The position numbers were made by a program, and so were the translations under genes. A stretch of 64,000 nt of DNA from Phycisphaerales bacterium (GTDB lineage Bacteria; Planctomycetota; Phycisphaerae; UBA1845; Fen-1342): assembly GCA_022839625.1 (NCBI GenBank), contig JALHJL010000006.1:62001-126000 (forward strand), written 5' to 3'. Below, one piece after another: positions 1 through 8,525 of the stretch (position 1 is the first letter of the stretch; each line of letters begins with the position of its first letter). The notes below the pieces were generated by a model. The model searched no databases, was not told the DNA's origin, and saw nothing but the letters and a program-made list of their open reading frames with translations.

Positions 1-176
1 CACTCCCGCACTTGCGGCACCATGCCGAGCCAGCGGTAGGTCTCCGACTCCTGGTTGCTGGCGAAGTGCAGCGCCAAGCGCGTCCACCAGGCCGCCTGCG
101 CGAATTCCTCCAGCCGCCGATAGAAACGCCCGATGACCGCCCGCGACGTCAGCCCCGTATCGACTACCACGCTCAT
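1..176 (-). CDS. Mu gpT-like major head protein, N-terminal part (cut by left edge)
   Basis: Only the first 58 codons are inside the window; the gene continues off the left edge. The product begins MSVVVDTGLTSRAVIGRFYR and reaches YRWLGMVPQVRE, which resembles the N-terminus of Mu-like major head subunits (gpT family), where an aromatic-W-LG-x-(L/V)-P-Q-(M/V)-RE stretch follows the first helix. In that family the protein assembles the icosahedral capsid. The ATG follows AAGAGGAGAT, a good ribosome binding site. It is the last visible gene of a leftward run ordered portal, acetyltransferase, protease, decoration protein, capsid, close to the Mu head order. Whether the gene is intact cannot be seen. 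Confidence 0.6.
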   Translation of the reverse strand, partial: MSVVVDTGLTSRAVIGRFYRRLEEFAQAAWWTRLALHFASNQESETYRWLGMVPQVRE

Positions 177-212
177 GGAGATCTCCTCTTACCTGTTCCC
201 TTGCCCCCTTGG

Positions 213-244
213 TCCCTTGATCCCTCGATCCCTTGATCCCTCAA
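213..244. repeat. 8-bp tandem repeat, four units, between two head genes
   Basis: Four consecutive units of TCCCTYGA or TCCCTCAA fill the space just after the stop codon of the decoration protein gene and before the capsid gene. The tract is CT-rich on the plus strand, hence purine-rich in the leftward transcript. Slipped-strand expansion is the simplest origin, and no function is evident. Confidence 0.6.
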
Positions 245-982
245 TCAAGCAATGTCCCGACTGAGAATGATCCACTCGCTTCCCGTGCATAGCAGCAGCG
301 CGACGTCGTACTGGGCATCGATTGCCGCGTACGTGGCCGCACCGTCGATCGTCTCGGCCGCGTGGCCGTCCAACGTCACCGCCGCCGCAGCCGCTGAAGT
401 CTTCACCACCCGCACCCAGCCTCCGGCGCGAACAGTGGCGGCCGGCGGCAGCGTCAGCGTGCGCGCGACGGTGTTCGCCATCAGCAGCGTGCGGTTCATG
501 TGGTCCAGGGTCAGCGTCGCGCTTGCGTCGGCCAGACTGATCACGGGGGCGTTCTCGAGCGCGCCGCTCACGCCGGCGATCGGCCCGCAACGCACCCGCG
601 CCGTGTCCGTCGCCTCCACCGCCACGATGCGACCGACGCGGCTGTTGCCCGCGGGCGCCAACGTCAGCGTGTCGTCGGCGCTGGCATACACGTCCTTGCC
701 GATGTCCGCGTTGGTCACGCCGGCCAGCGCATGAACGACGTCGATCACCTGGTGCAGACGCACGCTGGCACCGCCCGCGCTGTGCCCGGCCCCCGTGTTG
801 TCACCCTGGCGGTACGCGACCCCGAGGAAGTCGTCGCCGGCCACGAGCGGACGTGCGTAGCCGGTGGCGCGGTTGCGTCCGACGAGCGCCCCCTTGTAGA
901 CCTTGACGTTGTCATCGACAGGAAGGTCGATGAGTTCCTGCGACGCATAGAAATCCAGACTCCGGTCAGCGGTCAGCGCCAT
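245..982 (-). CDS. Putative phage head decoration / capsid-associated protein
   Basis: A 245-residue protein between the gpI-type protease and the gpT-type capsid gene, the place where Mu-like phages without a classical gpG scaffold often carry a head decoration protein. Residues 20-120 (VKVYKGALVGRNRATGYARP, then DDFLGVAYRQGDN and later GRIVAVEA) look like the beta-rich DUF2190/decoration fold. The C-terminal half (TLTLDHMNRTLLMANTVART, later AIDAQYDVALLLCTGSEWII) resembles the repeat-poor beta modules found on virion surface proteins. There is no signal peptide. Role and fold are inferred from position and general character rather than from a decisive motif. Confidence 0.55.
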   Translation of the reverse strand: MALTADRSLDFYASQELIDLPVDDNVKVYKGALVGRNRATGYARPLVAGDDFLGVAYRQGDNTGAGHSAGGASVRLHQVIDVVHALAGVTNADIGKDVYASADDTLTLAPAGNSRVGRIVAVEATDTARVRCGPIAGVSGALENAPVISLADASATLTLDHMNRTLLMANTVARTLTLPPAATVRAGGWVRVVKTSAAAAAVTLDGHAAETIDGAATYAAIDAQYDVALLLCTGSEWIILSRDIA

Positions 983-1085
983 CGCTTCTTCTCCTCTTTC
1001 CAGTTCCTGTGGGTCAGGCGCGGCGCGCGGTCTTCAGCGCCCGGCGCTCCGCCCGACTACCGTTCCTGTGTAGACCTTCGAAGTA

Positions 1086-2198
1086 TCAATGCTGAATGCC
1101 CAGAACGCGGCCGGCCGCCACGGCCCGCTCGAACGCCGCCCAGTCCTCCGCCCCGATTTCCCACTCGCGCGCCGTCGTCGGTCCGCCCTCGGCAGTCCCC
1201 AGCGGCAACCGCGCGACCTCTCCGCGACGGTCCAGGGCGATCACGCGACCGGGCGGCCGGAGCACCGGGGCCCGCGCCAGCCGCTGCTCCGTCTCCTCCG
1301 GATCGCGCAGGAAGTCCGCCCGCCAGTCCATGCTCGTGCTGTCCACGATCTTCCCCAGCCGCAATCCACGCTCGACAAAGGCATCCGCTTCCTGGGCTGC
1401 CAGTTGTCTTCGCAGCAGCGCAATTTCGTCGCGCGCTGCCTCCAACTGGCCGCGCACGGCCTCCTCGGATTCCGCGGCCGCCTCGTCGGGTTCGGCCACC
1501 GACCGCCGCGCCGCCGCCAGCGGCCGCACGCCGTGCATCGCCGGATCATTCGTCAAGGCCACCGGCCCCAGCGCGGTCACGTCCGCGTGGTCCTCGTCGG
1601 TCCAGAAGATGACCGGCGAGAAGTACCGGTACTCGCCGCTGCGCAACAGTTCCGCCGCCCGCTCGGTCCAGCTCACGTTCACCGCCCACAGGCCGTCGTC
1701 CCGCACCTCCAGTCCGCCGATCCACCCCGCCGCGGGCCGCAGCCCGTCGCTGCGCGTGTTGCAGCGGTCGAAGCTCTGGTGCTCGTAATCAATCGCCAGC
1801 TTGCGACCCATCTGCTCGAACCAGCGCCGCGCCGTCTCCGCGTGCGCGCGGGTGAAGACGAAGCTCTCCCCGGCGATCGGCCGCTCCACCACCACCTCTC
1901 CGAACGGAATCAGCAGGAACTCGGTGACCGGCTCGCCGCGCGCGGTGGATAGCGCGGCGCACCGCAGCCGGGAGGACGGCTGCGCCGGATGCTCCCGCGC
2001 GGTGGCCTGCGCCAGTTCGATGCCGTCGACGCGTTCGGCCACCTCCCGGACCAGCTCGCGAAAGCGGTCCAACTCTCCGGAGAGATTCTCGGTTGCGAGC
2101 TCCAACGCCTCGTGCAGGCGCGTCAGAATCTGCTGGCGTACAAACGGGCCGATGGCTGTGGGCATTGGTGAAACCGTGCTGACAGATGTGGAGTTCAA
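1086..2198 (-). CDS. Mu gpI-like prohead protease / scaffold protein
   Basis: In Mu-like phages this protein cleaves head proteins during prohead maturation, and its C-terminal part acts as scaffold. The recognisable region is residues 80-230: FLLIPFGEVVVERP, then LAIDYEHQSFD, PAAGWIGGLEVRDDGLWAVN, then YFSPVIFW and LTNDPAM. This series is typical of Mu protein I. An Ala/Glu-rich helical stretch (roughly 245-275) and a C-terminal tail fit the scaffold part. At 370 residues the length matches the family. The chosen start is TTG with GGGAGG nine bases upstream; an ATG at 2165 lacks such a site. The gene begins six bases after the acetyltransferase stop, so the two are surely co-transcribed. Confidence 0.8.
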   Translation of the reverse strand: MNSTSVSTVSPMPTAIGPFVRQQILTRLHEALELATENLSGELDRFRELVREVAERVDGIELAQATAREHPAQPSSRLRCAALSTARGEPVTEFLLIPFGEVVVERPIAGESFVFTRAHAETARRWFEQMGRKLAIDYEHQSFDRCNTRSDGLRPAAGWIGGLEVRDDGLWAVNVSWTERAAELLRSGEYRYFSPVIFWTDEDHADVTALGPVALTNDPAMHGVRPLAAARRSVAEPDEAAAESEEAVRGQLEAARDEIALLRRQLAAQEADAFVERGLRLGKIVDSTSMDWRADFLRDPEETEQRLARAPVLRPPGRVIALDRRGEVARLPLGTAEGGPTTAREWEIGAEDWAAFERAVAAGRVLGIQH

Positions 2199-2203
2199 GG
2201 CAC

Positions 2204-2689
2204 TTACCTCCCTGGATTGCCGGTCGGCAATCGCATGGTCTCGATGGTTCCCTTCTTTTCGTCGCGCCCCGCCGGCGCGAAACCCAGTGCCCGGTAGAAG
2301 CCCCGGGGGTCCCCCGCACTTGCGTTCACCTTGACGCGCACTTCCGTCGCGCCGCTGTGCTGCACCAGCGCGCGCCCGATCCCCAGCCCCCGATACGCCG
2401 GATGAACCAGGGCATTCACCAGGCGCGTCCCCTTCGTGGTGACCGCGGCGCCCACCAACACCGTGTCAATCTCGGCGACGAAGACCCGGTGGTATGGACT
2501 GCGCAGCATGTCCGCCAGTTGCCCGCGCCGCAGAAAGTAGTCCTTGCGCAGCATCGCATCGAAGAAGAAGCTCAGCGGGACGACATCGCCGGCCGTGGCT
2601 GGACGGACGGTAAGCGCCGCCGGCGGCGGGCTCGCCCCGTTGCCGCGCGCGGGCCCGCGTTTCCCATTGCGGCCGTTCGGTGACTTCAT
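2204..2689 (-). CDS. GNAT-family N-acetyltransferase embedded in phage head genes
   Basis: A 161-residue GNAT protein. Motif A is clear (LVHPAYRGLGIGRALVQHSG, acetyl-CoA pyrophosphate loop R/Q-x-x-G-x-G/A), preceded by VRPATAGDV and followed by a short FYRALGF element typical of the C-terminal part of the fold. The ATG overlaps the portal stop as ATGA, which indicates translational coupling; a longer reading that starts inside the portal gene is less likely. Substrate is unknown. Acetyltransferases are not part of the Mu head module, so this is either a cargo gene or a tailoring enzyme for a phage or host protein. Gly/Pro-rich residues at the N-terminus are probably disordered. Confidence 0.8.
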   Translation of the reverse strand: MKSPNGRNGKRGPARGNGASPPPAALTVRPATAGDVVPLSFFFDAMLRKDYFLRRGQLADMLRSPYHRVFVAEIDTVLVGAAVTTKGTRLVNALVHPAYRGLGIGRALVQHSGATEVRVKVNASAGDPRGFYRALGFAPAGRDEKKGTIETMRLPTGNPGR

Positions 2690-3984
2690 GCCTCCCTCCT
2701 GGCTGACAGGACCGGCTCGTCCCCCTGCGCCTGCGGAATCCCCAGCGCCTGGTGAACCCACTCCCGCGACACGTCCAGCCCAAGCTGGTTCACCGCCACC
2801 GCCAGCGTTTCGGCGAGCGACTTCGTGTCCACCGACTGTACCAGCGACCGCCGGAAGTGCGGCACCGGCACCCCGTCGCCAAACCGGCTTTGCACCAGCG
2901 GCGCGAGCACGTCGCGCCGGATGGTCCGCCCTTCCTCCGCAATGTCGCTGACCAGCAGGTCCTCCCGCACGCGGTCATGGATCTCCGCCGCCGCCCGCGA
3001 CCCCGTGCTCCGAACATCGGTGGTCAGATGTTGCCCGAGCCAGAGAATCGTGATCTCAGTGTTGCAGTAATCCTGGAGCGGCTGATAGGGCCGCTCCCCG
3101 CCGCGGCTCGGCTCGACGAACTTCAGGTCGACGTTCTTGCTGAGCACGGCGACGGCGTCCGTGCCGAGCGACTCGAGCATCTTCAGCAGGCGTTGCTGGT
3201 CCGCCTCGGGGGTGCCCGGCTCGAATTGGGCCACCCGCACCGGCATGCCCGAGATCTGCGAGAAGATCAGCCAGTCTTTGAAGCTCAACGTCTGGGCGAG
3301 ATAGAGCAGCGCGGAGGCGCGGAGGAGCCCGCCCTCGAAGTGCTGCCCCAGGACGGCGCGCGGACGATGGACAATCCACTTGGCCGGATACTCGTCCAGC
3401 GCCACGCCGAGGGCCGGCTCCTCTTCGGTCAGGACGCGCAAGCGCCAAGGTTCGTGAGGGTCCGCCACCAGCCGACTCGCCGGCACCGGAACAAGATCGA
3501 CGAGCCGCCCGTCTTCCCACACGAGTTCCGCCACCGCGATCCCGCAGCCGATGGCCTGCGCCAGGTGATCCAGCACTTCGCGCAGACGCTCCAGCCGCAG
3601 CAATGTTTGCCGGCAGAAGTTCGCGGCCCGCATCGCGGCGTCCGCCTCGGACGCCTGCGTCGGAGCGTGGGCCGGGACAAGCTCCCAATCCAACCCCGTC
3701 AGTGCCAGACGACGCGTGTTCTCGACCGCCGTCAGACGCGGCCACTTCTGGAGCATTTCGGCGAACAACTCGAACTGGAGTTGGGGCCGTCCGGCGTCCG
3801 CGGCTTGCAGGAACGCCCGCAGCCGTGACGGCGTGAGCCCGGTGCCGGGGTAAGCGTGCAGGCTGTCCTCGCGCCACGGGCGAACCAGGCGGGACGCGTC
3901 GCGCCGCCGGTCCGCGCCGCGCGGAAGCAGCGACCCGAGGACGCGGAGGGCGGCGGCGACGCGCTGAGTGGTGGCATGCAGCAA
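2686..3984 (-). CDS. DUF935-family portal protein (Mu gp29-like)
   Basis: The portal forms the dodecameric ring through which DNA enters and leaves the capsid. The hallmark text of DUF935/Mu gp29 is present: LQFELFAEMLQKWPRL, then a NTRR-x-ALTGLDWELVPA stretch, then VAELVWEDGRLVDLVPVP, and KNVDLKFVEPSRGGERPY followed by NTEITILWLGQHLTTD. I place the start at TTG (MLHATTQ...) because GAGGAGAG lies six bases upstream; a GTG at 4017 would add 11 residues. About 430 residues is close to the family norm. Unusually, no terminase large subunit and no gp30-type minor head protein precede it. The next gene upstream is cellular, so the prophage appears to end here on this side. Confidence 0.85.
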   Translation of the reverse strand: MLHATTQRVAAALRVLGSLLPRGADRRRDASRLVRPWREDSLHAYPGTGLTPSRLRAFLQAADAGRPQLQFELFAEMLQKWPRLTAVENTRRLALTGLDWELVPAHAPTQASEADAAMRAANFCRQTLLRLERLREVLDHLAQAIGCGIAVAELVWEDGRLVDLVPVPASRLVADPHEPWRLRVLTEEEPALGVALDEYPAKWIVHRPRAVLGQHFEGGLLRASALLYLAQTLSFKDWLIFSQISGMPVRVAQFEPGTPEADQQRLLKMLESLGTDAVAVLSKNVDLKFVEPSRGGERPYQPLQDYCNTEITILWLGQHLTTDVRSTGSRAAAEIHDRVREDLLVSDIAEEGRTIRRDVLAPLVQSRFGDGVPVPHFRRSLVQSVDTKSLAETLAVAVNQLGLDVSREWVHQALGIPQAQGDEPVLSARREA

Positions 3985-4159
3985 GGTAGGCTCTCCTCGC
4001 GGCCGGCTCGGCCGCACCAGTGTCCGCAGGGAGCATAACCGGAAATGATAGAAAGTCTAGAACACCCCGCGCCACGACCGCCGCCCGGCGGATTCCGGTA
4101 CCTGCTGGCGGACTCTGGAGACTGGCCCAAGACTCCCCGCCCTCTCAGGGACGGTAGGT

Positions 4160-4253
4160 GTCCGTTGAAAAAGGGGACTGGCTCCGCGCCGGCGGGCATT
4201 CGCGATGGCGCTGCGTGGTTCTCTCGCGGTGCCTGTACCCTTTTTCAACGGAC
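4160..4253. repeat. 94-bp palindromic intergenic repeat, copy A
   Basis: A compact element with perfect 16-bp terminal inverted repeats (GTCCGTTGAAAAAGGG at the left, its complement at the right). The repeats extend imperfectly inward to 26 matches in 29 positions. The inner part is GC-rich. Two further copies lie at 9629-9722 and 26772-26866 in the same orientation. It carries no open frame and could be a non-autonomous mobile (MITE-like) element or a structured RNA or terminator. Here it lies between two leftward genes. Confidence 0.85.
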
Positions 4254-4351
4254 TGTTGGAGGAGGGTCAAATTCGCCGACGTTTCGCCTCTCCCGGCCCT
4301 TTCCCCAGAACGGAGATGGGCCTCCGGATAGGTCCTGGCCATCACCGCGGC

Positions 4352-5167
4352 TCAGAAGTACACCCACCACGGCGGCTCCAGCGACTTCGGCAGCCACCAC
4401 TTCGCCAGCGCCACGCAGCCCAGCGCCCACGCAGCCACCAGCCCCAGGCCGGCCAACAAGCGCCCCCTGGCCCGACTCCTGCCGCGGACCGGCCGCCGCG
4501 CGAACGCGCCGATCGCGGGCACGCCGCTCAGCAGCGGCCACGCCCCGCCCACCTCGAAGACGACGTCCGGGACCGCCAGCAGGCCGAGGATGAGTGGCAC
4601 CAGCGCCCACGCCGCGCTCGCGGGCACCCAATACCCCAGCAGCCGCAGGTGCTGGCGCCACCCAGCCCGAGGCACGCGCGGAATTCCGATTACCGCGATC
4701 ATGGCCCAGACGAGCACCGCCGACGTGAATGCCACCGCTACTACGGCCGGCACCCAGCTCAGAACAACGTACCGGAGCGCCGCCGCGGGACTTGCGCCCG
4801 TGTGGACGACGGTCGCCGCCGCCAGCCCGGCCGCCGCCAGTCCCCCAAGCCATGCCATGCCGCACGCGAGCATGAGGACCGCGCGTCGCACACGCCCGTT
4901 GAGATCGAGCTTGCGGAGCAGCCGGCCTGGGTGCAGTGCCCCGCGCAGCAGCTCGTAGAGGCTACGGATCAGCACTTGGTGCGGCTGCCACGGATCGCAG
5001 CGGTCGAGCCAGGTCGGCACGTGCTCCCGCAAGACACCCGACTCCCATTGTTCGGCCGGAAACGTCAGCCCGCACTCGGGACACCGGGCGGCGGTCAGCC
5101 CGCGCAGGTTGTATCCGCACCGCGGACAGAAGGCGTCTTGTGTGCAATCATGATCCACGCACCGCAC
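4352..5167 (-). CDS. Zinc-ribbon integral membrane protein of unknown function
   Basis: The N-terminus carries a short zinc ribbon (CPRCGYNLRGLTAARCPECG), a pattern very common at the start of planctomycete membrane proteins. About five hydrophobic segments follow (around MLACGMAWLGGLAAAGLAAA, YVVLSWVPAVVAVAFTSAVL, then ALVPLILGLLAVPDVV and the C-terminal GLGLVAAWALGCVALA). The likely start is the GTG at 5167 (MRCVDHDC...), just before the zinc ribbon. A TTG at 5338 would make a longer product but would overlap the start of the divergent gene. No catalytic motif is visible. The C-terminus ends in WWVYF, with a stop about 100 bases before repeat copy A. Confidence 0.7.
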   Translation of the reverse strand: MRCVDHDCTQDAFCPRCGYNLRGLTAARCPECGLTFPAEQWESGVLREHVPTWLDRCDPWQPHQVLIRSLYELLRGALHPGRLLRKLDLNGRVRRAVLMLACGMAWLGGLAAAGLAAATVVHTGASPAAALRYVVLSWVPAVVAVAFTSAVLVWAMIAVIGIPRVPRAGWRQHLRLLGYWVPASAAWALVPLILGLLAVPDVVFEVGGAWPLLSGVPAIGAFARRPVRGRSRARGRLLAGLGLVAAWALGCVALAKWWLPKSLEPPWWVYF

Positions 5168-5330
5168 GTTAAGCGATCGGATTCCGAAAGGAGAGACCTT
5201 GACACTGGGCTCGCGGGTTTTTACGCTCAGTTGGTGTGTGTTCGCGTTTGGTGCGCGGGCACCATCGCCGGGTTCTTGCTGCCCGCTTGAATGCACTTCG
5301 TGTGTGACCTGTTTCTGAGGAGGGCGCGCA

Positions 5331-5828
5331 GTGTACAAGTTGTTAGCCCTGGCGCCGCTGTCGGTGGCCCTTTCGGCGGGAGTGCTCGGGATGACGCCGG
5401 CGAGCGATCAGCAACTCGCCACGGTGTTTGGGCAGGGTTGGCTGAACTCGTGCTGCGTTCGATACTCCGGCCCGATGTGCAGTTGGACGCCACCCGGCGG
5501 CACGACGAATTGCGTTAGCCCACTCAATCCGCTGTTGTGCAACCCCGGCGCAGCCGGAAGTCCCTGTTACCGCGTCAATGTCGGCCCCAGCACCAGCGAC
5601 GCATGCTGGCTGAGTCACCTTCTTGAGGATAGTTGCAGCACGGCGACCGACGGCTGGTGCGTTACCTATCAGGAGGGAACATGCCGCCAGGACTGGGACG
5701 GTTACGGGAACCCGATGAATTGCCACTGCCTATTCGGCGACCCGATCACGATGGGGTCGCGCATCTATTGCACCGCGGGCAGCACCGAGTGCGCCGGAAC
5801 AGGCACGCCCCCGGGGCACCAACCATGA
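5331..5828 (+). CDS. Small cysteine-rich secreted protein
   Basis: A 165-residue protein with a clear Sec-type signal sequence (MYKLLALAPLSVALSAGVLG) and about 13 cysteines spread over the mature part, including CC at the start, DACWLSHLLEDSC, and NCHCLFGDP near the end. So many cysteines in an exported protein suggest disulfides or a bound metal. The start is GTG with a strong AGGAGG seven bases upstream. It lies 115 bases before, and on the same strand as, a membrane protein with a C39-like cysteine peptidase domain, so the two may be partners. I do not recognise the family. Confidence 0.7.
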   Translation: MYKLLALAPLSVALSAGVLGMTPASDQQLATVFGQGWLNSCCVRYSGPMCSWTPPGGTTNCVSPLNPLLCNPGAAGSPCYRVNVGPSTSDACWLSHLLEDSCSTATDGWCVTYQEGTCRQDWDGYGNPMNCHCLFGDPITMGSRIYCTAGSTECAGTGTPPGHQP

Positions 5829-5943
5829 CGACCCACTGAGGCAGCGGCCGGCGACGCACGCTCGGGGCTGAGCCCCCGCGGGCGCAGCGGCCGGAGTCGT
5901 CGGCGCAACGTTCCGAGCGGAGGCACCACAAGGGGACGTAGTC

Positions 5944-8190
5944 GTGTCAGACGGCGTTGCCATCTCAATCGTCACCTTATCCATCCTGCTATCGATGGGT
6001 GCAACTGACGACTCCGCCGAGCGTATGCCCGATCTCCTGACTATCGCCAGTGCTGTGCGCGCCCAGGAGGGACTGCTTCTGAATCTCCAAGTTGCAGTCC
6101 ACCGGGACTGGGAGCGATGGAGCGACGATGCAGGGGAATGGACCTACGCCGGCGAAGCAGACTTACGGGCCTGGTTGACCGGCGAGTCGAACTCGAAGGT
6201 GCGCATAGATTGCGAGCGTGAGGTCATCCAGTGGGTCGACGGCCCGGCGCCCTTCAGCGAGAACAGCTACCGTGTCAGTTTCAATGGCCAAGCCACGAAG
6301 CGCCTCCAGACGCGCACGGGCGTGGCCGGGTCACCCTCGGATGTTCTCACCGGCGAGTTAACGGCCGGCCCCGCCCCGGACATGGAGGACAACGGCGGCG
6401 CGCAAACTGGATGGCAGTTCACCCCCCTCGGGGTGCGCAGAAACGAGCCACTTTCCGACTACCTCACAGCGCTGGCAGATGGGCGACTCTCCGTGCAGGT
6501 CCTGCGAGGTGAAGTTGGCCGAGGCCCATCCGTTGCCGTGCGCGTGCACGAGCCCGACGGACAGCAAAGGACATTCCACTTCGATCCTGAGAGCGGTTAT
6601 GCCCTCGTTGGCGCCGAGTTTCGGTTCCCCAACGGCGCGCTGGGGGAACGGTGGACTGCGCACGAATTGGGGTATCTGGCACCTGGTTTCTACTATCCGA
6701 CCGTAGTGGTGCGCGAGCTGTTTACAGGCGAGGGTTCTCCGCGCGAGCGCTCGACATTCTACGCCAGCGAGATCGTGGCCAACGATCCCGCCTGGACCGA
6801 CGACGTGTTTGACCCCGAGTGGCCGCCCGGCACCGTCGTGAACGACAAGATCGCTGGCACGGTTTACCAAGTCGGGCCGTCCCCCCAGCAACTCCAGGCC
6901 GCGGTGGACGAGCAAATCGGCAGCTTGCTCGCGGAAATGCGCCCCCAGCGACCCACTCCTAGCCACCCCGACCAGATCCAAGCCACGATCGCCGCGCAAG
7001 AGCCGGCGTCGCCACCCCCGGCCTCGCGGCCCGCTCCCCCCGCACCAGCCACCAAGCCGGTCGCGCGTCCGAGCACGCGGCCGACCACACAGTCTGCGAG
7101 GGACGAGGGGCTCTACGCCGTGAAGAGCCCAAAGCCAGCCCACGACGACCGCGACACGCTGGTGTCGGCGCCGCAGACGCCCAGCGACTCCCCACCCCCG
7201 CGCAGCCAGTATCCTGAGCTTCTGATCGTATTGCTCGGCGCGGGGGCGCTGGCCGTGGTGGCGGTAGTGCTGGCCAAAGGCAAACGTGCTGGACCGCTCG
7301 TCCTGCTGATTTGCGCCGGGCTACCGCGCTCCGCCGCAGGGGACGACCGGCTGCTGCCGCTGAGTCTTCCGCAGCTCGGCCACCAGAAGCTGAATAACTG
7401 CGGGCTCAACGCGGCAGTGTTTGTCTGTCGGCACTTCCAAGTGCCGTCCGCTGTCGACGCGCTGGCTGCGGAACTGGGCGTCGGCAATTACTATCAACGC
7501 CCGGCCAGCCTCTTGGGGTTGAAGCAGGTCTTCACGGCCAGGGGCCTGTCGGTTGAAGCATACCGAGACGCTCGCTTCGAGGAAGTCGCCAACGCCCTGG
7601 ACGGTACGGCTCTTTGGCTCCTCCACGTCAATAAGTCGCCGGAGTCATTGGGGCACTTCTACATCCTCGCTGGCCAGGACCCGAGCCGCATCTGTTGGAT
7701 CGACCCCGTCAGGACATGCGAGTGGACCAGTTCCACAAACCTGACAGTGGAGCTTGAGGGGAAGTTCCAGGGCTGGTGCTTGCGGATCGCGCCGCCGGAG
7801 CCAGGTGCGTGTGCTCTGCGCTTGGTCAATGACACCTCGGGCGTGGCTTGGTTCCCGGACCGTGTCAACCTGGGAGTCGTGACGCCGGAGCAGGTGTCGC
7901 GGGCCACCGTGACGATCGCATTTGTGGTTGCCGATCGTGCCGCAGTGTGCTTGACCGCCTGCACCGACGGGCTCGAGCTCGCGCGCGAGTGCATCGAACG
8001 GGAATCACGCTGCGGCACGGAGTTCTCGGAGACAAGAACGTACTCATTCCGACTCCGCGAGCGCGGTGTCGGGCCGATTGACGAGGCGCTCACGTTTCGG
8101 TCAACTCCGCGTGACCAGTCGCCCATCGTCATACCGGTTCGAGGCCGCGTACGCGTGCCGCCGGTTGAATCCGTGCCTGTTCCCAGATAG
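5944..8190 (+). CDS. Membrane protein with C39-like peptidase domain and C-terminal DUF1573-like domain
   Basis: A 748-residue protein in clear parts. There is an N-terminal hydrophobic segment (residues 5-20), then a roughly 290-residue exported region of unknown type, a Pro/Ala/Thr-rich linker (about 345-400), and one or two membrane helices (about 423-460, YPELLIVLLGAGALAVVAVV). A papain-like domain of the C39 type follows: LPQLGHQKLNNCGLNAAVFV around 475-492 with the candidate catalytic Cys, LGHFYIL near 565 with the His, and CWIDPV with the Asp. The end (about 600-748, closing SPIVIPVRGRVRV) looks like DUF1573, common in Planctomycetota. C39 peptidases usually cleave leader peptides at double glycine during export, but no ABC domain is present here. 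The start is a GTG after a weak site. Confidence 0.7.
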   Translation: MSDGVAISIVTLSILLSMGATDDSAERMPDLLTIASAVRAQEGLLLNLQVAVHRDWERWSDDAGEWTYAGEADLRAWLTGESNSKVRIDCEREVIQWVDGPAPFSENSYRVSFNGQATKRLQTRTGVAGSPSDVLTGELTAGPAPDMEDNGGAQTGWQFTPLGVRRNEPLSDYLTALADGRLSVQVLRGEVGRGPSVAVRVHEPDGQQRTFHFDPESGYALVGAEFRFPNGALGERWTAHELGYLAPGFYYPTVVVRELFTGEGSPRERSTFYASEIVANDPAWTDDVFDPEWPPGTVVNDKIAGTVYQVGPSPQQLQAAVDEQIGSLLAEMRPQRPTPSHPDQIQATIAAQEPASPPPASRPAPPAPATKPVARPSTRPTTQSARDEGLYAVKSPKPAHDDRDTLVSAPQTPSDSPPPRSQYPELLIVLLGAGALAVVAVVLAKGKRAGPLVLLICAGLPRSAAGDDRLLPLSLPQLGHQKLNNCGLNAAVFVCRHFQVPSAVDALAAELGVGNYYQRPASLLGLKQVFTARGLSVEAYRDARFEEVANALDGTALWLLHVNKSPESLGHFYILAGQDPSRICWIDPVRTCEWTSSTNLTVELEGKFQGWCLRIAPPEPGACALRLVNDTSGVAWFPDRVNLGVVTPEQVSRATVTIAFVVADRAAVCLTACTDGLELARECIERESRCGTEFSETRTYSFRLRERGVGPIDEALTFRSTPRDQSPIVIPVRGRVRVPPVESVPVPR

Positions 8191-8525
8191 GCTCGCGGTC
8201 AGGAACCGAGGCTCGCGGGCACGTTTGTTGGGAGGGCGGGGGCGCCGTGCCTGCCGACGCCGGCAGATGACGGCCACGGAGGGCCGCGCCCCGGAGTCAC
8301 CTGTGTTCGTAGCCCGCACCCGTGCGGGCTCGACCCGCGCCGTGCCATTGCTGCCCAGGCTCGTGGGGGTACACTGCGCATGGCTGGGGGCGGTCCGCCG
8401 CGGCGGACATGAAATTCGGGCACGGTCGGCCCGGAGACCCCTCGAACCTGATCAGCGCCTGGAGGCGGCTCGGCGGGCGCGGGCCGCCTTCGGCTGCGGA
8501 GGGATAGCGGCACGCCCCCGGATAC
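8191..8525. other. 335-base gap between two plus-strand genes
   Basis: GC-rich sequence with no convincing open frame on either strand. It contains ACCCCTCGAACCTGATCAG around 8436-8454, which recalls one strand of a thiamine-pyrophosphate riboswitch, but the other obligatory segments are absent. A short GCGCC/GGCGGC hairpin follows it. No clear promoter was recognised before the DinB gene. Confidence 0.5.

Noticed and set aside
8436..8454. ACCCCTCGAACCTGATCAG resembling part of a TPP riboswitch
   Set aside because: The CTGAGA segment, the TAAT loop and the GCGxAGGGA strand are missing, and the next gene (DinB) has no link to thiamine.
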